This document shows, piece by piece, positions 46,791 to 57,927 of a DNA stretch of 64,000 nucleotides. The notes under the pieces were generated by a model, which ran no database searches, was not told where the DNA came from, and was given only the letters and a program-made list of their open reading frames with translations. The DNA is from Acanthopleura granulata. Taxonomy: Eukaryota > Mollusca > Polyplacophora > Chitonida > Chitonidae. The stretch's first letter is position 1; each line of letters opens with the position of its first letter. Made by a program: the position numbers and the translations under genes. The DNA is taken from the NCBI GenBank assembly GCA_016165875.1, contig JABBOT010000009.1:16222566-16286565 (forward strand), given 5' to 3'.

Positions 46791-47980
46791 TTTGTTGCCG
46801 TGAATCAGCTCCACGCCTCATCCCCAAAAACTTGGTTTCCTCCAGAAGTAAGTGCACACAAAGTGTGACACATTACTGGTGTTTCCGAGTTGCCCAACTT
46901 TGACTTTAATATAGATACCAAGACAAACCGTGTTCTAGTTGAAACATAATTCTCTAGATATGAAAATCCACAAGGAAAATTTGTACCAATTTCGACTTCT
47001 TTAAAATATGTTGATCAAAATGACCTTTGTTGAATTGTTGCACTTTTACATCATAAAACATGGGACAATACATCGTCATAAACTTCAAGTTTTGAGCTGT
47101 GTAACTATATTTGCCACGCTTATTCAGTGACTAAGAGCGGTGGTTTTCTCCTGTTGCCCGAGACGGCGGAGGCTGATAAGATATGCTCTTTGCTTTAGGT
47201 ATTTGCAACTGAATGCCAGTCTTCCAGAAAGAAAGTCTAAAATTGCTCGACCGTTACTGGCCTCGGGACCCTGTTAGGATTATTAGATCGATGGCGTTCC
47301 TTGAACCATTGAGGCGGTCTCAAATTTCGTTTCAGGGAACTTCTTTCAACAAAATGACCCATCAGAGTTTTCACAAAATTAACCAAACAGCTGATCGGCG
47401 TGAAAACCACCAAGGCGCCGAAACCCTGACTACTTTCTGACAATTGAGTCTAAGTGTTCAGCTAATGAAAAAGGTGTAAACTTACCCCTCGCATGGAACT
47501 TTGACGACCGCCCGACAAAAGGATACCACCCAACATGCAAAACATGTGAAATGAAAGGCACAACAAATATGAAAAATATCATCTTTGAAAGCGGAAGGGG
47601 ACATCGTAGTGTGTAAACCTAAGGGACCATATCCATGTTACTTGGAAAGACTTCAACTTTCCAAAATAGGTGGTATACCCCTCTGACGGATTGCAGTCAG
47701 CTGGTAACTCTTTCTACAAATCAGTCATATATGGAAAGTGGATTAGAGGTGGGATTTGCCATTCTTTTGATCTTCAGGATATATAGTGTGTCGACAACAG
47801 GAAAAAAAAACCCTTACCAACATCAGTTTGTACAGGTATGAATTACTGGAGTGCTAAGACTGCTAACTGTTCACAATTTATACGAAACAATGTACGTGCA
47901 ATATCACACCCACTATATAATGCTTTCTGTCAAAAGCCTAATTTTTATCATTTATTTTTTGTTTTTGGCTTTTTTTTTTT
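46791..47980. repeat. Intermediate ~1.2-kb copy D
   Basis: CTTGGTTTCCTCCAGAAGTA at about 46831 through TACCAACATCAGTTTGTACA near 47818. The long segment of A-C is mostly lost. A T-rich run lies at 47946-47990. Confidence 0.75.
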
Positions 47981-49375
47981 CTTTTTTTTTGGCTATGAAT
48001 CAAGTTGACGGCAACTTGGTTTCCTCCATAAGTAAGTGCACACAAAGTGTGACACATTATTTATGTCCGGGTTGCGTAACGCTGACTTTTATATACATAT
48101 CAAGACAAGTTGTGTTTCACAATACGGCTTGAGACGAAATACTCTGGACATGAAAATACAACTGAAAAATTTGTTCCATTTGAGGTCTTTTGAAATCTGA
48201 TCATTAGAAGGATCTCTATGCAATGTTTACAATTTTGTAACATAAAAAAACCGACAATACATCATCACAAACTGGAAGTCTAGCGCCATTTAACTGGATT
48301 TGACACGGTCATTCAGTGACTAACGCCGGTGGTTTTGTGTAATTGTCCCACAAGGCGGGATTATTTTGGTTGAAGTATTGTAACTGAATGCCACTCTTGC
48401 AGACAGAAGTTCCAAAACTTGCATTACCTCTAGTGCCGTCGGAGCCATATTGGGAATGCGAGATCGACGGTGTTCCAAGAGCTTTTTATGTGGTCTAAAA
48501 TTTCGTTCCTGAGCACTTCTTTCAACAAAATCACACACACAAAAAAAGTTTTACAAAATTCACAAACATTTGATCGGCGTCAAAAACACTAAGGCGGCTA
48601 CTTATTGGCTAGTGGGCTTCAGCATTCAGCTAATGAGGTAACAGGTATACTTACACTTTGGATGGAGCTTCGACGAGCGCCCTACAAAATGATATCACCC
48701 AACAAGGAGAACATGGGGAATAAAATTCAGTCCAAAGAAGGGAAAAAAATCATATCTGACACAAGCAGGGCACTGTATTGATATTAATTGTCGACTGTAG
48801 CCAAGTCATGTCGCAGTTATGGCACATTTTATTGCATCGTTTATTGCATAGAGGAACTTAGGTCATCCTCCACGTTGCGAACATTCAATTAGGGTGAATT
48901 CATTTACAGGTCTTTTATCTGCCAGCGGGTCAATAATCCCAGAGACGGAACAAAATCAACAACATAAGTGGCAACCTTAGTTGGTCTGCCAAGAAATCCA
49001 GTATGTGCCCGCACGAAGAAACCTCCACTGTGTGTAAGAGTAACTGAGAATGTCGATATTACTTTGAACGACTACAACTTTCCAAAATAGGTGATATCTC
49101 CTTCTGACGGACTGCGGTCAGATGGAAAGTCTTTCGGCTCTTTCCATCCATTAGCCATGTATGAAAAGTGGATTAAAGGTAGAAGTTGTGGTGGATGTCT
49201 GCAATGTTTACTTTTAATATAGTAGTGTTGTTATGTGTTTTACATATTTGTACAACATGAGTTTGTACATGCAGAATTGCTACAGTGCCAGGTCTGCTAT
49301 CTGACCACAATTAATGCCTAACAGTGTACGTGCTGTAAATGATCTAATCAATAACATTTTCTGTCAACCGTCTGA
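47981..49375. repeat. Intermediate ~1.4-kb copy E
   Basis: Landmarks CTTGGTTTCCTCCATAAGTA (about 48015) and CATTCAGTGACTAACGCCGG are diverged but in the same order. Confidence 0.75.
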
Positions 49376-50755
49376 TTTTATCATTGTCTAACCGTGAATC
49401 AGCTCCACGGCCCCAAAAACTTGGTTTCTTCCATATGGAAGAACTCATAATGTGTAACACATTACTTGGGTTTCCGATACATACCACCCTGACTTTTACC
49501 TACATACCAAGACAACCTGGGTTTCAATTGAGGCATTATTCTCTGGATATGAAAACACGTCAGAAAACTATGTCACATTTTAGGTTTTGTTAATCAAGAG
49601 CACCTTTGTGCAATTGTTATAGTTTTATAACATAAAAAATGTTACAATAAATCATTACAGACAGAAAGTTTTGAGCCATTTAACTAGATTTGGCACGGTC
49701 ATTCAGTGACTACCGCCGGTGGTTTTGTGCGATTGTCCCACAAGGTCGGAGTTAGTTCGGATATGCTCTTTAGTTTAAGTATTGTAACTGGATGTTAGTT
49801 TTGCAGACAGAAGTTCCAAAAATTGCACTATCCTTACTGCCGTCGGAGCCTAATCGGGAATATTAGGTCGATGTCATTCCAAGACCGATTTAGGTGGCCT
49901 AAACTTTCGTTCCAGAGCATTCCTGTGAACAAAATGACGCAGAAAAGTTTTTACAAAATCCACAAACAGCTGATCGGAGTCAAAAACTCCAAGGAGCAGA
50001 AAGCGTGACTACTTTTGACTAGTGGGCCTCAGTCTTTAGCTAATGAAGAACCTGTAAACTTACACTTCGGATGGAACTTTACCGACCGCCCTACAAAACG
50101 ATGCCAGCCAACAAGGATACCATGGGAAATAATATTCGGTCCGAAGAAGAAAACAAATAATATCTAAAAAAAGCAGGGGACTACATTCCCATTAACTTTG
50201 GACTGTACCCAAGTCATGTCGCAATCATCACTTGTTCCAACGCCTATTGCAAACAGGGATCTAGATCATCGTCCACGATGCGAACACCCAATTAGGGGGA
50301 CTGCATCTACGGAACCTCGGTTACCTGCAACTGAGTCACTAATGCAAAAGACTGAACATAATCAGCAAGAAAAGCATCAACCTTAGTTGGTGTGTCAAGA
50401 AACCCAGTTACGAGCCCATACGCAGAGACGTCGAGTGTGTGTAAACCTAAGGAAGCACATCCATGTTACTTCGAACGACAACTTTCCAAAATGGGTGATT
50501 TACCCCTCTCACGGATTGCGGTCAAGCCTATCCATAAATCATCCATACATGGAACGTGGATTAAAGGTGTGCTTTCCCATTATTTTGCTCTTCAACATAT
50601 ATAGTGTGTCGATTATAGGGAAGAACTCTTATCAATATCAGTTTGTACAGGTATGAATTACTACAGTACCAGGAATGCAAACGGTTCTGCGAAAATTTAT
50701 CCGAAACAGTGTACGTGGCGTACCACACCCACTACATAATTCTATCTGCCTAAAG
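49376..50755. repeat. Intermediate ~1.4-kb copy F
   Basis: AATCAGCTCCACGGCCCCAA at 49399, GATATGCTCTTTAGTTTAAG, CACAAACAGCTGATCGGAGT and TCAATATCAGTTTGTACAGG follow the family order. Confidence 0.75.
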
Positions 50756-52353
50756 TCTAATTTTATCACTTTCTTGCCGTGCATCAACTCCACAGCCCCA
50801 AACAATTGGTTTCCTCCATAAGTAAGTGCTCACGAAGTGTGACACATTATTTAGTATTCCGAGTTGCATTTTTATATAGATACCAAGACTTCTTTCAAGT
50901 GTTTCAGATGAGACAAGGTTCTCTGGATATCAAAATACAGCCGAAAATTTGTACCATTTTAGCTTTATGATTTATGAAATCTTTACACATTTATTAAATA
51001 AAAAATCCGACAATGCATCATCATAAACTGCAAGGTTTGAGCCATTTAATTACATTTTCCACCCTGATTCAGTGATTTACCTAGTATTGTGCAGTTGTCC
51101 GACAAGGTGGATTCAGTCCGGATATGCTCATCATAAACTCCAAGTTTTGAGCCATTTAACTAGATTTGGCACTGCCATTTACTGACTAATGCCGGTGCTT
51201 TTCTGCAATGCCTGATAAGGCGCAATCAGATCGGATATAGTTTTGCTTTAGGTTTTGTAACAGAATGCCAGTTTTAGAGAAAAAGGTCTAAAATTGCACC
51301 ACCTTTACTGCTGTCGGAGCCTTATTGGGAACATAAGATCGACGGCATTCCTAGAACTATTTAGGTGGTATAAAACTTCGTTGCAGAGCACTTCTTTCAA
51401 CAAAACCACAGAAAAAAGTTTTACAAAATTCTCAAACATCTGATCGGGGTCAGAAACACTTAGGCGCCGAAACCCATATTATTGTTTTAGTGGGCCTCAG
51501 ACTTCAGCTGATGAAAACATGTAACCTTACACTTGAGATGGAACTTCGACTACCGCCCTACAAAATGATATCACCAGAGTAGCCAATTGAAAAGAACTCG
51601 TAAAATAAACGAAAAATTAAATTAAAACATGCGAACTAAACGACGGAGCAAAGACGAAGAAAAATCGTCTCTGAAAGCGACAGTGTACTATGTTCCCTAA
51701 AACTGTGGACTGTAACCATGTCATGTCTCCATCCTTACATGGTTTGTTCAATCGCCTTTTGCAAACAAAAACCTAGATCATCGTCCACATTGCGAAAACT
51801 CAATTGGGGTGACTTCCTCCACACAAGGTCTGTTACCTGCAACCGGGTCACTAATTCAAGAGGCTAAACACACTGAGCAAAATGAGGAGCAACCTTAGTT
51901 GTTGTGTCAAGAGCAACCAAAGTTGCTACATCAAGGAAACCAGTATGTGCTCATACGAAAAGACGTCGCAGTGTGTAAACGTATGGGACCACATTCACGT
52001 TACTTGGAAAGACCACAACTTTCCAAAATAGGTGATATAATCCTCTCACGGATTGCGATCAGCTGGAAACTCTTTCCACAAATTAACCATACATGGAAAG
52101 TGGATTAAAGGTGGGATTTGCCATTCTTTTGATCTTCAGGATATATAGTGTGTCGATGACAGCAAAGATCTTTTACCGACATCAGTTTGTACAGGTATGA
52201 ATTACTGGAGTGCGAAGACTGCTAACTGTTCCCAGTTTGTGCGAAACAATGTATGTGCAATACCACACCCACTATATATTGCTTTCTGTCAAAAGCCTAA
52301 TTTTTATCAATCATTTTTTTTGCCATGAATCAGCCCCACGGTCCCCAAAACTT
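50756..52353. repeat. Intermediate copy G with an internal ~115-bp duplication
   Basis: CATCATAAACTGCAAGGTTT (near 51020) and CATCATAAACTCCAAGTTTT (near 51129) begin two successive versions of the same segment. The next unit start (GAATCAGCCCCACGGTCCCC) is cut off at 52353 by the LINE 3' end. Confidence 0.7.
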
Positions 52354-52683
52354 GGGGTTTTTTTTATAAAATGTTGAATTTATTTACAATAAAATATACA
52401 GGGTGAAACATGTATACAGAAGGAAAACATGACTGTATTGCAAATTCAACGTCTAATCCAAATGTAAATGTATTTTTACAGTGTTGATATACAGGTTGCT
52501 AACCCGTAAGATATCTCTGCAACAGGCAATTATAATTTTAGAAAAGTTTCGTCTGCATGAATATACTGACAGTATTTTATCTTTTTCTGTTGTTACAGCT
52601 TGTCTGTGACTATTCTTGTATATATTTTCAGGTACACGATGTACTTCTACAGTGTAGGTGAGTATTTTTTATTCCAGAGTTTG

Positions 52684-54700
52684 TTAATCAAGAAGAAACT
52701 CCACTCGTTCGTTACGAATAATACAAAATAAAACAGACAAACACCAAAAGGAATGAAATTGTTTTCTAGAATAGCGATGAAAGTCAGCTAAAATACGAAA
52801 ATGCAGACGAGAAACAAAAAGACAAACAATAGATTTAGGGGAAAGGGGACGACTAGCAAACTTAGCATCGTCACGTGATAACCAAACACAAAATCTAGCT
52901 TCAAATAACAGTAATAAACACAAATCATATTCATTGACTTTGGCTATACGAGGAAGGATACTGAATATAAAGGAAATACGGTTAAGAGATATGGGTGTGC
53001 CAGTTATACGATACAACCAACAACTGAGTATACGAATATTCCTCGTAAAAGAACACTTCAAAAACAAATGTTCATTAGTTTCCTTCTCATTACAAAAATT
53101 ACAGGTAAAATCAGACGTTATATGACGACAATATAATAAGTAATTTGTGGGTAAAGCATCAAGTGCTAACTTGAACGCTACACCTCTAGTAATGGGATCT
53201 ATGACCTTATTATGTACGGATTTCCAGGTATTTTTATACGGAACTGATGGGAATAAACAAACACAGCGGGGAATTTCCTGAACTGAGGTAAACTTTAAAA
53301 AACTTTCGTTTTTACAGGAGTGTTTCAGTCAAAATTGTGATAGTTAGACAAAAATTCCTTTTTAAAGAAATAACGAGAAGCTCTTTCCCCACAAGCTAGA
53401 AGATTTGACTTGGCCTGTATTTCATTACCCCTTAAATGATTTAAATATACATTTTTTACTGTTTTTTTAAAAGATGTAATCTTGTCCACGTAATCGCCAG
53501 GATTAAGACGCTCAGTTTCTACCAAATCCCTATATTTTCTAAAAATCCCATTAATTACTCTCTTTCGATCACTCCAAAGTTATTTTCCCATTACATTTCT
53601 TAAGACTAGAATTAATCAAATCCGAAATAGCATCTGAAAAAACTTTATCTTTTAGTAGAGCGGAATAGAACTTCCAAAACCACGGCCCTTTCGCGACACC
53701 GGGATTCAAAAGCAAGTCTAAAATGACATATTCAATGTCCGAAAAGGAAGAGGAAGAAATAAAACAGTCTTTTATATCCTGTAATAAATCCTCAGAAATG
53801 TAAAAACGATCTAGTCGGGAAGCAACAGAATTCCTGTGAAATGTATATGACCTTAAGTTTGGATGCAAACGTGGAAAAATATCTATAAGTCCTAACACAT
53901 AGATTTCAACACTTAAAATCCTCTCGACCCGTGATGAGGTACCCCATACATACCTTATACATATCTAAATTTTATACACAATTAAAATCTCCTGCTAAAA
54001 TAATAGAGCTACTGGTCACTAAACGAGGACTAAAAAAGTTTTAGAAAGATTCAAAAAAATCTCCACGTTCAGGTGCCGTATTTGGCGCATAAACAGAAAT
54101 GGTAAAAAAAAAAAACAAAAAACAAATCTCCAGTATAAATATCCCGAGACAAAAGAATCCCTACCCCCGACTATGTTCAGAACCGAAACTCCAAATCGTT
54201 TTTCAGCATTAAAACCTGTGCTATATCAAGAAAGTGTAATCTCTAATAACGATAATACTGTTACTTAAATTCACTTTCTAAATGACATCTACTAATTTGA
54301 TAGTTCAGCTAAGAGAGCTACGTCAATTCTGATCATCAGAGGGGTAATGCATGTTCGCTGTAAAAGTCTACCGGTCAACTACCTTCTGTTTTTGTAGAAG
54401 GCTTGTTGGTCGAGTGGTCTAGATGGTTGACATGTATTGCTGGCGATTTGGTACCTGACTCTGAGGTTCTTGGTTCCAAACCCGGATAGATCTCAACCAA
54501 TTTTAGCACTAGAACCTGTGCTATATCAAGAAAGTGTATTCTCTAATAACGATAACACTGTTACTCCAAATGGTTTTCCATGACGTAATGTAACATTCTT
54601 GAACAAAAATAATGTCTATACTGTTCTGTTTAGCCCAGTAACAAAACTCTACCATGTTCGGCTTGCAGCCCATTACCAGTTATGGATGCTATACGCAACA
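52684..54700 (-). pseudogene. LINE ORF2 remnant: endonuclease, linker and C-terminal pieces
   Basis: Pieces in order on the minus strand: WAKQNSIDIIFVQECYIT (near 54650-54590, the endonuclease QE motif), IILAGDFN (near 53990, the GDFN motif), LIDIFPRLHPNLRSYTFHRN with SRLDRFY (53898-53800), PWFWKFYSALLKDKVF, then LLACGERASRYFFKKE (about 53390). After a junction comes a C-terminal region with LFLKCSFTRNIRI (53067 on). Multiple frameshifts and stops are present and the reverse transcriptase catalytic core is missing, so it is dead. Confidence 0.75.
54275..54500 (+). mobile_element. tRNA-like SINE or tRNA-derived insertion inside the LINE
   Basis: TTGGTCGAGTGGTCTAGATG resembles a tRNA A box, and GGTTCCAAACCC about 60 bases later resembles a B box. 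The insert is flanked by two ~70-bp near-copies of LINE sequence (AACCTGTGCTATATCAAGAA, at about 54211 and 54510). Confidence 0.5.
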
Positions 54701-55041
54701 TGACAAAAGAAAGTTTTATTTAAGCTGAAGGAAGATGAGCTGAATAAAAGACGGCGCGAAACTAAAAGCGCACAGAGCCAAGAACTCTGTATTAAAGGTC
54801 AACAAAGAAAGTGGGCAAATACAATAGACTACGCATGCATTCAATACAGGCTCAAGCTGAGAAAAGAGAACAAGAGAGAAGATGTAACTGCAACAGGCTG
54901 TGAAGAGACAAGCATTAAAAAAAAACACACGCAAATATAGGAGCATATACATACATTATCCAGCCCATGAATAGATCTTGTCCACTGTCCATTATGCAGT
55001 CCAGGTCGTTATTCATTGATCTACAGAAAATAAAAAGGAAA

Positions 55042-55968
55042 TTAAGTTCCATCGCTGGGGTGGGGTTTACTGGGGGTATCAAACCCCTCCTCCTCGTTGG
55101 ATGACTGGGAAAGTTCCCTATGTTCGACGTGTGGCGGTGTGACCTTCGCGGGTCGATCCCCTGCTGTGGGACCTGCGGGTCCCTTCGTCTTCAATTTCTT
55201 CCTAGTAACGGATACCGGGGATGACGGCTCGGACTGAAAGCCCTCCCCGTCACTGTCCTTCGCAACACTCATCTCTTGAACCATTGTATTAGACACTGGA
55301 ACCCCATCCCCACTGCCCGACTCTCTTACAGCCGAAGCAAAGGAAGCGTTACCACAGTCAATACTAAAATGGCCATATGAGTTCCATGTCATACATTTGC
55401 GAGTATGGCATTCCCTCGAAACATGTCCACACATGGCGACACTTTACACATACCCGCGGGCGGCCATGAACGGCGGAGTCTGTACGCGTTTTAGAGGCAG
55501 AGTTACAAGAATGCGGTCCTTTTGCTGAGCTGAACATTTTAGTATTACGCGACGCACGCCAGTCCGTACATGCGACAGACCAGGTACAGCACTGCTTTCA
55601 TCAACCACACCGAGGACTTCCCCAAAGTGCCGGAAAGCCTCGTACACCACCGCATGTTTAAACACGTATGGCAAGCGGAAAAGTCGGATGGTACACAGGT
55701 CGTTGTCACAAGGGTAAACACGACTGTACCCCTTACCAGCGGGTAAAGAGAGGGAACCCTTAGAAATGAGATGGCGAGCAGCGTCCACCAAAGTCACCTT
55801 CCATTGGTTTATAACTTGGGTTGTGCTAATACTTTCAATCTCCTGTAGATCCACCCAGGACTTCAGCAGGGCGACTAGCCCGTCACGGTCTATGAAGCCC
55901 TGGGAGCCGAGCAGCACAGAGCGACCGACAATGTCCAAATCAACGTAATCCGGGGATTCCACGGACAT
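55042..55968 (-). pseudogene. LINE ORF1 remnant with CCHC zinc knuckles
   Basis: From an ATG at 55968 (MSVESPDYVDLDIVGRSVLL) the frame continues about 175 codons with an RRM-like RVYPCDNDLCTIRLFRLPYV stretch. It hits a stop at 55444, just where the knuckles begin. A second frame from 55434 gives CGHVSRECHTRKC and CMTWNSYGHFSIDC, CCHC-type knuckles, then a Ser/Pro/Lys-rich tail. A frameshift near 55440 separates them. ORF1 proteins of this kind bind element RNA. The longer frame back to 56091 is mostly leader repeat and probably not translated. Confidence 0.7.
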
Positions 55969-56247
55969 CGCAGCAAGTAGAGCAAGAAAGTAAACGCCAA
56001 AAAATACCAGAAGAAAACGAGAAACTTCCAAGAAAACACAAGAAAGTTCGTAGAAAGCACAAGAGAGTTCCAAGAAAAACCTCACCATCAAGGCGCAGAT
56101 GTCCTTTCAGTTAACCATAAAAATGTCCATCTAAATAATTCCAGGTGGGCAGGTAGACTCCAGAGTCCTCTGTACCACGGCTGACGAATTCTCGGCGCGA
56201 AAAGGCAAAGTTTCTCCCTGGATTTGAAGAGAAACCAGAGTTTCGAT

Positions 56248-57605
56248 TACCTGCAACCGGGTCACTAATTCAAGACGCTGAGCATAATAAGCAAAGTGAG
56301 GAGCAACTTCAGTGGTTGTGTCAACAAATCCAATATATGCTTATACCAAAAGACGCGAGCAGTTTGTAAACCTTAAGAACCATACAAAGACTTCAACTTT
56401 CCAAAATAGGTCATATATCCCTCTGATGGATTGTGGTCAGCTGGAAACCTTCCATAAATCAGACATGGATTAAAGGTGCGATTTCCCATTCTTTTGCTTT
56501 TCAGCCTGTATAGTGTGTCGCCAATAGCAAAGAACTGTTACCAACACCAGTTTGTACGGGTAGGATTACTGCAGTGCTAAGGTTGTTAACTGTTCAAAAT
56601 TTACACAAAATAATGTGCGTGCTGTCACACATCTACTAAATGTTACCTGCAAAACTCTAATATTATAATTTTGTTCCCGTGAATCAGCTTCGCATATTAG
56701 TAGTGTTTTCGAGTTGCCCAACTGTGACTGTTATATAGATACCAAGACAACCCGTATTCTAGTTGAGAAATGATTCTCTCATTTGAAAATCCACCAGAAA
56801 AAGTTGTACCAATTTACACTTCTTTAAAATGTGTTCATCAAAATGACCCGTCTTGAATTGTTGCACTTTTACATAAAAAAAATGGGACAATATCTCGTCA
56901 TAAAATCCAAATTTTAGCCAATTATCTAGATTTGGCATGGTTATTCAGTGACTAAGGCCGATGGTTTTCTGCTGTTGTCCGGTAAGGCGGAGGCTGGTAG
57001 GATATCCTCTTTGCTTTAAGTATTGCAACTGAATGCCAATCTTCCAGAGACAAAGTCTAAAATTGCTCGCGTCTTTACTGCCGTCGGAGCCTTATTGCGA
57101 ATATGAGGTCGACGGCGTTCCTTGAACCATTTAGGTGGTCTCAAATTTCGTTTCAGGGTGCTTCTTTCAACAAAACGACCCATCAAAGTTTTCACAAAGG
57201 TAACAAAACAGCTTATCAGCGTGAAAACCACCAAGGCGCAGAAACCCTGACTACTTTTGACAAGTGGGCCTCAATTTTCATATAATAAAAGACATGTAAA
57301 CTCAACCCTGGGATGGAACTCTGAAGACCGCCCGACAAAGAGATACCACCCAACGTGCAAAACATGCAAAATGAAATGCGGAACCAAAGTGAAAAAATCA
57401 TCTCTCAAAGCGAAAGGGGACTATATTCCCATAAAGTGTGGACTGTAACCATGAGATGTCTCCATCATCACAATGGTTGTTCCAACACCTATAGGAAACA
57501 GGGACTTAGGTCATCGTCCTCGTTGCGAAAATGCAATGAGGGTGACTTTCTCTACACAAGGTCCCTTACCTGCAACCGGGTCACTACTTAAAGACGCTGA
57601 GCATA
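56248..57605. repeat. Decayed copy H of the tandem family
   Basis: Resumes at ATTACCTGCAACCGGGTCAC and passes the usual blocks (ACACCAGTTTGTACGGGTAG, GAGGTCGACGGCGTTCCTTG, CCCTGACTACTTTTGACAAG), with deletions around 56690 where the CTTGGTTTCC landmark is lost. Confidence 0.7.
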
Positions 57606-57927
57606 ATAAGGAAAATGAGGACCAACTATGCTCTTTGCTTTAGGTATTGCAACTGAATGCCAGCCTTCCAGAGACAAAGTCGAAAATTGCTCGACCTTTA
57701 CTGCCCTCAGAACCTTATTCGGAATAAGAGGTCGACGGTGTTCCTTGAACCATTTAGGTGGTATAAAATTTCGTTTCAGGGAACTTCTTTCAACAAAACG
57801 ACCCATCCAAATTTTCACAAATTCCCCGGACAGCTGATCAGGGTGCAAACCACCAAGGCGCCGAAACCCTGACTATTTATGACGAGTGGGCCTCAGTCTT
57901 CAGCAAATAAACTGTTACCAACATATG
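57606..57927. repeat. Transitional partial unit bordering the young array
   Basis: Its first ~170 bases are diverged (CCAGCCTTCCAGAGACAAAG, GAATAAGAGGTCGACGGTG). From about 57775 (GGGAACTTCTTTCAACAAAA) it is essentially identical to the 809-bp units. Confidence 0.75.

Larger units (their letters stand above)
52354..56247 (-). mobile_element. Decayed ~3.9-kb LINE (APE-type non-LTR retrotransposon)
   Basis: Minus-strand order: 5' leader, ORF1 with CCHC knuckles, endonuclease pieces, linker, C-terminal piece, 3' UTR with TATTTTATTGTAAATAAA and a short A tail at 52364-52357. The reverse transcriptase core between the linker (53325) and the C-terminal part (53140) is deleted. The flanking satellite sequences are not in the same phase of the unit, so the insertion came with a deletion or later exchange. 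No target duplication seen. Confidence 0.8.

Noticed and set aside
54716..54952. Membrane-like 78-codon frame
   Set aside because: AT-rich stretch within the decayed LINE, outside its conserved domains.
55969..56091. Hydrophobic N-terminal extension of LINE ORF1
   Set aside because: It arises from repeated leader words (GAAAGTTCGTAGAAAG-like). The MSVESP start at 55968 fits better.
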